From positions 6,448,001-6,512,000 of the forward strand of contig NZ_CP172346.1 in assembly GCF_044336245.1 (NCBI RefSeq): a stretch of 64,000 bases of DNA. The letters run 5' to 3'. The notes beneath the pieces were generated by a model, which was not told the DNA's origin, searched no databases, and saw only the letters and a program-made list of their open reading frames with translations. Below are positions 16,428 through 26,042 of this stretch, in pieces; position 1 is the stretch's first letter; each line of letters opens with the position of its first letter. The translations under genes were made by a program, and so were the position numbers. This DNA comes from Schlesneria sphaerica (lineage in GTDB: Bacteria; Planctomycetota; Planctomycetia; Planctomycetales; Planctomycetaceae).

Positions 16428-18221
16428 TCAGTTTCGTGCTTCGTTCGGCTGAGTGACTTCGATTGTTTGAACATCGAACTGGCCGTAGATGGTGTCACCA
16501 TAGCGGACAGAAAATCGCTTAATGAATTGACGGCCTTCAAAATCGCCGAACTCCAGAAACCTGATTTTGCAGGCGTCCGCGTCCGGTCCGATCAGCGTAT
16601 CAAACCCGACGAGTCGCGGATCGGTTTTATCGAAGTACCAGCGGCATTCCACGGTCGATTTTTTCGTTGTGAGGACATCCACCAGGAACGGAGAAGCATC
16701 GAGCGGCTGACTGCCCGAATAGGTCGATTCATTGAATGCTGTCACTCCTTCGGTCAGGAGTAATTTCAACTGATAAAGCGCCCCGAGAAGTCCGCCAGTT
16801 CCAGGAGGTTCGTCGCTGAATTCGGCGCCGTCCAGAGTCTGTAGCCCGGGAGCCCGCTTCGTAAATTGAGCCGAGAGTGCCTGCGGCAGCAGCTTGAATT
16901 GAAATGTGTCGCTGTCCGTTGTTCGGCCGTTGATAATCCACTTGGCCGCGGCAGAATTCGTCCCTTCCCCTTTCCACTGAGCGAACGATTGCAGGCCATA
17001 GAGCACCCGCGATTGTTCATGCTGATTGAAATAGTAGTTGGCGAATCCTTTCTTCTTGACGAACAGCTTTTTGTATTCGTCTGAAAGTTCTTCTTTCGGG
17101 AGTTGGGCTTCCGCATGCTGAGAATCGTCCGGCGACTTCGGGCCCTCTCCACGAGGGGGCGGGACCTTGGGGCCTTCGGGGATGAGGAGTTCGGAAGATC
17201 GGTGAAGGCCTGCAAGTTCCACCAGAATTTCCTGCTTTCGTCCTTCCTGCCGGAAGACGAGCGGGACAGACCAGCCTTTCGGATAGATCCCCAGAATGTT
17301 TTTAAACTGATTCACGCTGCCGATCGGGCGACCAGCAAATGAGACCACCTCATCACCTTCTCGCAGACCACGACGATAAGCGTCAGACGTTTCCAGAATG
17401 GAATCGACAAGTACAGTCCGGTCGGGTCCGGAGCGGACCGTTGCTCCGAGCGTGGCGTGATCGACGATCAGGCCTCCACGCAGAAGATCCATGAAATGTT
17501 TAATCTGGTTGATGGAGATCGCGTAACCGGCGCCGACATTCACGCGACCTCGCTTTTCGACGGCAATTCGTCCGTTGATCCCGATTAATTCACCGTTTGC
17601 ATTGAACAGTGGCCCCCCCGAGTTCCCCGGATTAATCGAAGTATCGACCTGAATGCAATCGGTATACTCCAGGAATGTTCCGGCGGGATACTGATAGCGA
17701 TGGACGCCGCTGACCATCCCGTATGTCACCGTCGGCTGAAAATCGGTGGCGAGCAGAAAGGGATTTCCCATTGCGTAGGTCCAGTCTCCTACCGCCACGG
17801 TATCGCTATCACCTAAAGGCGCGTACGGGAAATCGTCCCGACCCAGCAGCTTAATCAGTGCGACGTCCCCCGTTGGATCAATCCCGACGATCACTGCGTC
17901 ATACAGGGCACCATCGTTCAATCCGCACTTCATGAACTCGCCACAGGCGCTGGTCACGTGAAAGTTCGACAATGCGTACCCGTCTGGGCTGATCAGCACG
18001 CCCGACCCCCCGCCGTTTCCATCGGGAGAGAAGATGGCGACCACCGTCGGCGCAGCTTTCCGTACCACTTCGGTCCGCTGCTGCTCAGCCAGCAGAACAT
18101 CCGATTCGGCAGCCACGACAGGCAATCCACTCAGGCGAATCAAGAAGCAGATTGCGACAGCCTGAAGCAGGAACGATTTTGCAATGACACGTCTGCTGCT
18201 TGATGGCCTGGCTGGGTCCAC
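16428..18221 (-). CDS. HtrA-like serine protease with PDZ and long C-terminal domain
   Basis: 597 residues from the GTG at 18221, chosen because AGAGGG lies 7 bases before it and the signal peptide (VIAKSFLLQAVAICFLIRLSGLPVVAA) then begins at residue 12; an in-frame ATG at 18314 would place 63 residues ahead of it. S1C protease core: His88 (SNFHVTS), Asp119 (PTGDVALIKL), Ser201 (NPGNSGGPL), all canonical. PDZ at about 265-360 (VLVDSILETSDAYRRGLREGDEVVSFAGRPI). The last ~230 residues are an extra domain without a family I know, with repeated GLQSFAQWKGEG / YSGSQPLDASPFLVDV beta segments. Likely a periplasmic quality-control protease, upstream of a second, atypical S1C gene. Confidence 0.9.
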   Translation of the reverse strand: MDPARPSSSRRVIAKSFLLQAVAICFLIRLSGLPVVAAESDVLLAEQQRTEVVRKAAPTVVAIFSPDGNGGGSGVLISPDGYALSNFHVTSACGEFMKCGLNDGALYDAVIVGIDPTGDVALIKLLGRDDFPYAPLGDSDTVAVGDWTYAMGNPFLLATDFQPTVTYGMVSGVHRYQYPAGTFLEYTDCIQVDTSINPGNSGGPLFNANGELIGINGRIAVEKRGRVNVGAGYAISINQIKHFMDLLRGGLIVDHATLGATVRSGPDRTVLVDSILETSDAYRRGLREGDEVVSFAGRPIGSVNQFKNILGIYPKGWSVPLVFRQEGRKQEILVELAGLHRSSELLIPEGPKVPPPRGEGPKSPDDSQHAEAQLPKEELSDEYKKLFVKKKGFANYYFNQHEQSRVLYGLQSFAQWKGEGTNSAAAKWIINGRTTDSDTFQFKLLPQALSAQFTKRAPGLQTLDGAEFSDEPPGTGGLLGALYQLKLLLTEGVTAFNESTYSGSQPLDASPFLVDVLTTKKSTVECRWYFDKTDPRLVGFDTLIGPDADACKIRFLEFGDFEGRQFIKRFSVRYGDTIYGQFDVQTIEVTQPNEARN

Positions 18222-18500
18222 TAGCGAGCCCTCTTCCCTCCGATTGTCGCACGAGCGGCGATGTCCTGGGTGGGTGTCCGGGCACGACTGACGAGGCATC
18301 CGTGGACTTGTCATAGCTTTCTTTCTGAACTGACGGACATGCACCCTCTTTTGAATGGATCGAGAAAGGGCCATTAATCAGGTTCGCGTATCGCTGCCCC
18401 TTCGGGAAGGGATGTTGTTGAAAAAAGAGACAGATTTACGGATCTCGAAGGACCTTCAAAACGCGGTGGCCTGCCTCAAGTATGACTTACGTTGAGTTCC

Positions 18501-18529
18501 GTCAACATTTTCCGACCAAAAATGTTGAC
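18501..18529. promoter_or_regulatory. Perfect 11-bp inverted repeat, candidate operator
   Basis: GTCAACATTTT at 18501-18511 and AAAATGTTGAC at 18519-18529 with a 7-base spacer. It sits in the 589-base divergent region between the HtrA-like gene and the NtrC-type regulator gene. GTTGA at 18491-18495 can also pair with TCAAC at 18502-18506. No T-run follows, so a binding site for a dimeric regulator is likelier than a terminator. Confidence 0.5.
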
Positions 18530-18810
18530 GACTCGCCACGGTGACCTATGTTTGCAGAGACCTCAGCACGAATTGTTTGCCTGCTTCGCCAAGGTGACAA
18601 GACCCCTGCAATTGGAAGCGGTCCTGTTTTGGGAAAATCCTGATTCGGGGGTGAAGTCCGGTTTGGTGATGCTGAGATTGCTGCGTTCCGCCTGTCCTGC
18701 GGCGTGCTCGCAACACGGATCGCCGGTCTCTCGTGCCGTTGGGCCTGATTGCGAACGTCTCTGAAAAGATTTACCGTTTTCCCGTGTTACGTTTGAAAAG
18801 TAATACTGCA

Positions 18811-20202
18811 ATGACTCAAGGTTCACTCCTGATTGTCGACGACGACGAACTCCTTCTGGAATCGATGGCCGATTCTCTGCGTAGCTTGGGATATCGGGCC
18901 GAGACGTCAGAGAATTGTGAAGATGCGATCCGGCGGATGAAGGATTATCCGTTCGATGCAGTCATCTGCGATGTGAATCTTCCTGATCAGGATGGATTCC
19001 GACTCCTGGAGTGGGCGACTCAGTTCGTCCCGCAGACGCAGGTAATCTTGCTCACGGGGTTGGGGACCATCGAAAGTGCCGTCGAAGCGATCAGACTGGG
19101 AGCTTTTGATTATCTGACCAAGCCGATCGTGGAAGAGGAATTAAACTTTACTCTCCGCCGGGCCCTCGGCAAGAAGCAGATGCTGACGAACAGTCAACAG
19201 TTGAAACAGGCTGTCAATCAGCGACTGGGTATTGGCAACATCGTCGGTCACGACTACCGCATGCTGAAGATGTTTGACCTGATCGAGAGTGTGGCTGACA
19301 TGCGAACGACTGTGCTGATTCTCGGCGAATCAGGCACGGGGAAGACCATGACGGCACGCGCCATTCATCAGATGAGTAACCGTCGGGATAAACCGTTTGT
19401 CGAAGTCGCCTGCGGAGCACTGTCCGATTCGCTGCTGGAGAGCGAATTGTTTGGCCATGTGGCGGGAGCGTTCACGGGTGCCAACCATGACAAGGTAGGC
19501 AAATTTCTGCAGGCAAACGGCGGGACGATCTTCCTGGACGAAATCGGCACCGCCTCGCCCAGTCTGCAGGTGAAGTTGCTGCGTGTGCTGCAGGATCGCG
19601 AGTTTGAACCAGTTGGCTCTACGAAGACTCAGAAGGTTGACGTCCGGATGATTCTGGCCACCAATCTCGATCTGGAAGAGGCAGTCAAGAAGGGAGAGTT
19701 CCGGCAGGACCTCTACTACCGCGTCAATGTCGTCTCGCTGACGCAGCCTCCGCTGCGTGAACGTGTCAGCGATATTCCGCTGCTGGCTGATCACTATCTC
19801 CAGGAGTTCGTCATCCAGACCGGGAAAGGGGTCGCCGGATTCAGTCAGGAAGCGATGGAACTGCTGCAGCGGTATCGCTGGCCGGGTAATGTGCGCGAAC
19901 TCGTCAACGCGGTTGAGCGAGCGGTCGTCCTGACTCGAAACACTGTGATCCAGCCAGGCGATCTCCCAGAAAGTCTGCGGCGTGATGATAGCTTCGCTGA
20001 GTTAGGCGGTCGCTTCGGGGCAGTCGGAAATCATCTGAAATCGGCGCTGGCGGACCCCGAAAAACAACTTATCATCGAGGCACTCGAAACTCATGGATGG
20101 AATCGACAGGAGACAGCGGACTCGCTCGGGATCAATCGTACGACGCTCTACAAAAAGATGAAGAAGTACGGGATTAGTTTCGAACGCCAACTCCTGAGCT
20201 GA
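18811..20202 (+). CDS. NtrC-family sigma-54 response regulator
   Basis: 463 residues from ATG 18811. Receiver domain at 5-118 with phospho-acceptor Asp54 (ICDVNLPDQDG) and acidic pocket DDD (10-12). AAA+ sigma-54 interaction domain at about 143-365: Walker A GESGTGKT (172-179), intact GAFTGA loop (219-224) that contacts sigma-54, Walker B TIFLDEIGT. C-terminal Fis-type helix-turn-helix (HGWNRQETADSLGINRTTLYKKMKKYGI). It is a transcription activator that drives sigma-54 promoters after phosphorylation. No partner kinase is adjacent, and its targets are not evident. It is divergent from the HtrA-like protease gene, which it could control, but no clear -24/-12 site was found. Confidence 0.93.
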   Translation: MTQGSLLIVDDDELLLESMADSLRSLGYRAETSENCEDAIRRMKDYPFDAVICDVNLPDQDGFRLLEWATQFVPQTQVILLTGLGTIESAVEAIRLGAFDYLTKPIVEEELNFTLRRALGKKQMLTNSQQLKQAVNQRLGIGNIVGHDYRMLKMFDLIESVADMRTTVLILGESGTGKTMTARAIHQMSNRRDKPFVEVACGALSDSLLESELFGHVAGAFTGANHDKVGKFLQANGGTIFLDEIGTASPSLQVKLLRVLQDREFEPVGSTKTQKVDVRMILATNLDLEEAVKKGEFRQDLYYRVNVVSLTQPPLRERVSDIPLLADHYLQEFVIQTGKGVAGFSQEAMELLQRYRWPGNVRELVNAVERAVVLTRNTVIQPGDLPESLRRDDSFAELGGRFGAVGNHLKSALADPEKQLIIEALETHGWNRQETADSLGINRTTLYKKMKKYGISFERQLLS

Positions 20203-20302
20203 GAACCGCCTGAATGGAGACGGAGACGGATTGGGGAGCGGGGCGCACCGGCCCCCAAACAATTCTCTGGGATAGTCCGCTTAAAGGAGTTCCAGACCTC
20301 AT

Positions 20303-20331
20303 CTGGCGAGGGCCTGACGCTGCCTCGCCAG
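20303..20331. terminator. Hairpin between convergent genes
   Basis: Perfect 9-bp stem CTGGCGAGG / CCTCGCCAG with an 11-base loop, between the 3' ends of the sigma-54 regulator and the small hypothetical gene. It could act bidirectionally; no T-run is present. Confidence 0.45.
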
Positions 20332-20351
20332 TCGGATGCGAGAGGCGGCGC

Positions 20352-20708
20352 TCAGAATTTTGATGCAGAGTGCGAGCGTCGCGAGGATGACTTCGGAGGA
20401 GGAGCATTCGTGTCGGGGAACTTGTCAAAAATCAGGTTCAACGCCTGGTTTCGCATGTCCAGAATTCGTTCCTCCGTGAACTCTCGTAACAGATCCTCGC
20501 GACAGCTTTCAGCGCTATTTGCGAGAATCCACTGCTTGGCTTTGTTAGCGATGATGATGGCCAGATCGAGTGGCTTCTGCGTGAGATCGACGACTTCAGG
20601 GTCATTGCACATCATTTCAATCGCTTCGTCGATCTGTTCCTGACTGATGGCAAGGTGGCCACCTTTCTCAGTGGATTCTGCGAAGGGTTCGAGCCGGTTT
20701 GGGTTCAT
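20352..20708 (-). CDS. Small hypothetical protein
   Basis: 118 residues from ATG 20708 (GGAGATC 6-11 bases upstream is a good ribosome site). No leader or membrane helix. Acidic and helical in the middle (QEQIDEAIEMMCNDPEVVDLTQKPLDLAIIIANKAKQWILA) with a Ser/Arg/Lys-rich tail. I do not recognise the family. It is convergent with the sigma-54 regulator gene and separated from it by a hairpin. Confidence 0.65.
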   Translation of the reverse strand: MNPNRLEPFAESTEKGGHLAISQEQIDEAIEMMCNDPEVVDLTQKPLDLAIIIANKAKQWILANSAESCREDLLREFTEERILDMRNQALNLIFDKFPDTNAPPPKSSSRRSHSASKF

Positions 20709-21394
20709 GGCGGATCTCCAGAATTGGGACAGATCGGGACGGATCAAATTTCAGTAGCGGTTTCTTTCGACTCGAATCGCATCCCTTGGTCGGCTGTCAT
20801 CCAGATTGCTGGCTCAACTCGCAGGATGCGTGGCGTTGAATGGAAAACCGACCAGTGTTGGATCGCAGGAAAGTTCTTTTTCTGAGACGACACTGGTCGG
20901 ATATTGAAAACAGCGGTGTTAGTCGCGAAGGGGAAGCGACTTTTGTTCCGCTGATTGATCGATGCTCGCGCTCACCCTGCTCGTGTGTGAACGCGACAGC
21001 CCTCAAAAGTGGTCTCGTCGAGGTAACTTCACTCCCGGTCGCGATGACTCTTGCGACGTTCGCGCGGGATGGTTCCGAATGTAACTCTTTGTCCGTTTGT
21101 ATCACGCAAATCGGATACCAGAGGTCGTATGGGACTCGCGACTTTCCGAAATGTGGGGCACCCCTGTACGGCGCCTCGGGCCGCTCCCCAGTTGACGCGG
21201 GAGCGGGCACCTTGCCTTACGTTTTTCCACCAATGGATGAAAGCGACGCTTGAAGGCTGGGCAGAATCACGCGGCCTGCGACGAGGCAGGTCGGTGCAAA
21301 CGTCTCTGGCGATGAGACTGCGGAGGAACGACAGCCACGATTCCTGATGAACAAGGCGACTGGTTTACAGCGGAAATTGATCTCAGCCGGCAAG
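20709..21394. other. Intergenic region with spaced inverted repeat
   Basis: Overlapping frames of about 137 codons exist on both strands but have no leader, ribosome site or family character, so I call no gene. An 11-bp perfect inverted repeat, CCGACCAGTGT (20848-20858) and ACACTGGTCGG (20890-20900), is separated by 31 bases and could fold as a hairpin upstream of the small hypothetical gene. Confidence 0.45.
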
Positions 21395-21796
21395 CTAAGA
21401 AGGTTGACCGACTGTGGCAGCCGCCATCCGCTCGGCAATCATGCGATTAAACTCTTCATTTGTGGGACGGATCTCGAAGGGGCCGATTTTCACTCCCGGG
21501 TGTTTGGACATCAGCGAGATTGCGTGGTTAAGATCGCGTGCTTCAAGCAGTAGGATGCCCCCCAGTGTCTCCTTGGTTTCGGCAAACGGACCATCGGTCA
21601 CATCGACTGCGCCGTCCTTCATCTTCAAGGTGACCCCCTTCCCGGCCTCTCCCAGTGCTTCCCCACCCAGATAATGGCCTCCCCGCCGTAATTCTTCGTC
21701 ATAGGCGAGACAATCCTGGACCAGCTTCTCTGCCACCTCGGGTGGCGTCTGAGCAAACTTCTGCTGATCGATAAAACCGAGACAGACAAACTTCAT
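21395..21796 (-). CDS. YCII-related (DGPF-domain) protein
   Basis: 133 residues, cytoplasmic. The start MKFVCLGFID and central DVTDGPFAETKETLGGILLLEARDLNHAISLMSKHP match the DGPF/YCII-related family, a ferredoxin-like dimeric alpha/beta-barrel fold found often next to ECF sigma factors. The DGPFAE motif that names the family is intact at about residues 67-72. The biochemical role of these proteins is unsettled. No sigma-factor gene is adjacent here. Ordinary start with a GAGGTG ribosome site just upstream. Confidence 0.9.
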   Translation of the reverse strand: MKFVCLGFIDQQKFAQTPPEVAEKLVQDCLAYDEELRRGGHYLGGEALGEAGKGVTLKMKDGAVDVTDGPFAETKETLGGILLLEARDLNHAISLMSKHPGVKIGPFEIRPTNEEFNRMIAERMAAATVGQPS

Positions 21797-22106
21797 CTGA
21801 CACCTCGCTCAGTATTGGGTGATTCCGTATTGGGGGATGAGGAAGTCGTATCGTCTCTGATACGGTCCCGCTTCAATGAGTCGGACGAGACACGCCGAAA
21901 TCGACAGGCGAAGGAGAATTTTTTCCAACTCGCTGTCGATCCCGCTGAGCCAGGTTTGTGAACCAGACGTTAAAAACTCCCTGCGCTCACCGAGTTAATG
22001 CTGGTCATGACGCCAGAGACGCTCCATCCCGTCCAACCGGGAAACAAATAACGCCGCAGGCATGCACCTGCGGCGTCACGAAACTCAACTTGCAAGGGGG
22101 CAGACT
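21797..22106 (-). other. Intergenic region
   Basis: Between the DUF1559 gene stop and the YCII-related gene start. It holds the terminator at 22041-22076 and otherwise nothing I can identify. Confidence 0.5.
22041..22076 (-). terminator. Rho-independent terminator of DUF1559 gene
   Basis: Perfect 10-bp stem ACGCCGCAGG (22051-22060) with CCTGCGGCGT (22067-22076). Read on the minus strand it is followed by TTATTTGTTT. It lies 31 bases after the stop of the DUF1559 gene. Confidence 0.85.
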
Positions 22107-23051
22107 CTAGAACTCGCCGATCGCATTGCCGTCGGCAATGAGAGCCAGATTGGTCTGGGTCTGTGCATCGATGTTCTCACTGATGAAGCGGACCGATCCG
22201 TCCGCCATTCCGACCTGCAGCCCACCGGTGTGGATACTGCCAGGCATGGACCAGGTGGCCAGGCGTCCTGGAACGATATTAGGGTTCCCGTAGGGGACCG
22301 TGTTCCAGTTGTTGATCTTCGTGTAGGCGAACTGAATACCAGCTCCGCCGACCCAGTCGAGACACGACCATGGGGGTGGCTGACCGTTGTAAACACTCAG
22401 ACAGGTTTCGGTAACCATGACGGTGTTACTTGTTCCGTCGCGGGCGTCACGCATGTTCGAATTAGACGACCACCCAAACAGAGCGCGGCCCTGAATGGCT
22501 TCGGTCGACCACAACTGCTGCGTGAAGGGGGCTGCGTAGCTGGACCAAGGGAGAGTTACACTGAATCCATAGGTTGTCAGATACGTTGGCGATCCTGGGG
22601 TGTCGGAGCAGCCATAGTAGCCACCGCCGGCATCGCTGATCGACTGGGGACCATAGTCCGTCGGGCACAGCAGAGCATTGAGCTTGGTGTTCGCTGCTTT
22701 GATGTTGACGGGATCGACACCGAGAGGAGGACCACCGAACACGCCCATCGAGCTGTTGTGGTTGATCGAGTTGTACAGAGGTCCCTGATCAAAGTAAGGC
22801 AGCAGCAGGACGATACCTGACTGATTCTTGACTGCGGCCGAAGAAGCAGCGTAGGGAAAGACGTTGTACGTGTCGTGGTAGTTGTGGATCGCCAGACCGA
22901 TCTGCTTGAGATTGTTTTTGCACTGCGTGCGCCGTGCTGCTTCTCTTGCCTGTTGTACTGCTGGGAGCAGCAGGGCGATCAGAACTGCGATGATGGCTAT
23001 CACCACCAGCAATTCGATCAGGGTGAATGCTTTACGATTTCTCAAAATCAT
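22107..23051 (-). CDS. DUF1559 protein with type IV pilin-like leader
   Basis: 314 residues. The N-terminus RKAFTLIELLVVIAIIAVLIALLLPAVQQAREAARR is a textbook class III signal: basic tail, prepilin peptidase site before Phe-Thr-Leu-Ile-Glu, and a hydrophobic helix, followed by the planctomycete CKNNLKQIGLAIHNYHDTYNVFP motif. The body is the DUF1559 beta-rich domain, ending in HTGGLQVGMADGSVRFISENI, also typical. These proteins occur in many copies per planctomycete genome and are thought to be surface or secretion pseudopilins; exact function is unknown. Transcribed after the small lipoprotein gene (87 bases apart), a common pairing with a carboxypeptidase-regulatory-like lipoprotein. Confidence 0.95.
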   Translation of the reverse strand: MILRNRKAFTLIELLVVIAIIAVLIALLLPAVQQAREAARRTQCKNNLKQIGLAIHNYHDTYNVFPYAASSAAVKNQSGIVLLLPYFDQGPLYNSINHNSSMGVFGGPPLGVDPVNIKAANTKLNALLCPTDYGPQSISDAGGGYYGCSDTPGSPTYLTTYGFSVTLPWSSYAAPFTQQLWSTEAIQGRALFGWSSNSNMRDARDGTSNTVMVTETCLSVYNGQPPPWSCLDWVGGAGIQFAYTKINNWNTVPYGNPNIVPGRLATWSMPGSIHTGGLQVGMADGSVRFISENIDAQTQTNLALIADGNAIGEF

Positions 23052-23138
23052 CCCTCGTCCTAAAAAACACCGAAAAGAAAATGAACTGCCGTCAACGCAA
23101 CGAGCAATTCCTAAGGCACTGATCGAACGCCCGTCGTA

Positions 23139-23654
23139 TTACCGCATGAAGTTGGCTGGCGGGCCCTTCGGGCTGGCGCTGCCACCTTTGCCTGATTTGG
23201 GAATATTGAAGACCAGGTCGGTCTTCCCCTCTTTACCGACGATGACTTTGTTAGGCGCGCCCGCTTTCGAGACGTCATTCCAGCTCGGCGGAATCGCTTG
23301 AACGGCGCGGCTATTGGCAGGAGGCTCATCCTCGGGAGGAACGTTTCCATCCGGGGTCAGCCAAAGTGAAAAGACAACGGTGTAATTTCCTGCAGGCAAT
23401 CCTTTCTTGTTCTGATAGTTATGCATGACAAATTGCCCCTCGGCGTCCGTGACTCCGACTCCCTGGCGGGCCGAGTTTCCTGCCGCGGGCATGAACGTGA
23501 CCATGAGTCGTTCGTAAGGTTTGCCATCGAACGTAACCGTCCCTTCAACAGGGACCAGTTGCTCCTGCGGTCCGGAAGCCCCGCCAAGGCAACCGACCAT
23601 CCCCATCAGGAGAAGGCTCAACCCAGACCAAGAAACGCCTTTACACGACTTCAT
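23139..23654 (-). CDS. Lipoprotein with carboxypeptidase-regulatory-like fold
   Basis: 171 residues from ATG 23654. The leader MKSCKGVSWSGLSLLLMGMVGC ends at a cysteine in a MVGC lipobox-like site, so membrane anchoring is likely. The mature part (VPVEGTVTFDGKPYERLMVTFMPAAG ... GVTDAEGQFVMHN ... GLPAGNYTVVFSL) is the transthyretin/carboxypeptidase-regulatory-like beta sandwich that planctomycetes encode beside DUF1559 genes. Its partner and role are unknown. The in-frame ATG four codons earlier is an equally possible start. The end is Lys/Gly/Pro-rich. Confidence 0.8.
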   Translation of the reverse strand: MKSCKGVSWSGLSLLLMGMVGCLGGASGPQEQLVPVEGTVTFDGKPYERLMVTFMPAAGNSARQGVGVTDAEGQFVMHNYQNKKGLPAGNYTVVFSLWLTPDGNVPPEDEPPANSRAVQAIPPSWNDVSKAGAPNKVIVGKEGKTDLVFNIPKSGKGGSASPKGPPANFMR

Positions 23655-24609
23655 CGCAATACCCATCCTGATCTGGTTCCTACGGTTAAGTCTTTGGTCT
23701 GCAATCGATGGTGCGAGACGATTGTGTCTCGAGTGGATGCCCATCGACTGCAACGGTGACTTGTCCATCAAGCATCAGCCAGCTCGCAGTGGCTGGGATA
23801 GAATCCTCGTCGGTCTGATCCAGGGTAATGGTTTCCAGCCCCGTTCGAACGACGATTGCTAATGAAACTAAAGCTCACTGATGAAACACCGACTAGCAGG
23901 TTCTGTTCCGCTCATGTAGCGAACCGGGACTGCTGGCTTTTCCGCGTGTTCATCAGGAGGGTGTCAGTAACATCCCACCTAAACGAGACCTGAAAGGATG
24001 GGCTAAACAAAGCTCATTCCAAATCGACGGTTCCGTACAGCTTCAATTTCTGGTGAACGTCGGCGGCCGTTGTTTTTGTAGTGAAAGTGAGCGCTGCTAG
24101 CGTTGAAAATGCACATTTACCGGTCCGTGACCGTCCCTGCGTAGAAGGGGCTTTCGTTTATTGAGCAGGGTCACTGAAGACTTAAGCAACACCCCGGTTC
24201 AGATATCCGAAGTCCTCAAAAATCTTCAAAAAGAGAGCCCGAGACGTGCCAAAGACGCCGACGAAGGGACAGACGATGGCGAACATTGCCTGAAGTTTAT
24301 CAACTTCTGCCTAAAGTCGGCGCAGGTAGAGATTGACGGATGTCATAAAAACTGAATTCGTCCTGAAAAACAGGCCGACGTCGGGAGTATCCTGATTCGA
24401 CGCGAAATGCAGAAACTGCGTCCCCTTCTTCGCCAGCGAGCGAAGGAAGAAACGCAGTTTGTCTGCTGTAGAAATAATGACGCTTGTCAGTCTCCTCACT
24501 GGTTGCAACCTCGCACGCGTTGCTCTTGCTGACAGCCCGCTCCACGTGAGGGTGTTGTGTCGGCGAGTGAATCGGTGAGGCAGAGTTCCTGTGCTTGCGG
24601 ACTTAAGCG
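23655..24609. other. Long intergenic region with a hairpin
   Basis: About 950 bases with no supportable gene. The clearest structure is 24413-24460: AAACTGCGT pairs with ACGCAGTTT, and an inner CTTCGC/GCGAAG closes a short loop, giving a long hairpin about 150 bases past the end of the DUF1501 gene. A weaker pairing AGCAGGTTC/GAAC..CTGCT lies near 23895-23935, followed by TTTT. Promoter elements of the lipoprotein gene should be near 23660-23760. Confidence 0.5.
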
Positions 24610-26040
<1,431 letters not shown>

Positions 26041-26042
26041 GA

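Noticed and set aside
20797..21253. Two opposing ~137-codon frames
   Set aside because: Mutually overlapping, no start signals, no recognisable domain.
22062..22820. 252-codon plus frame
   Set aside because: Antisense to the DUF1559 gene and overlaps its terminator.
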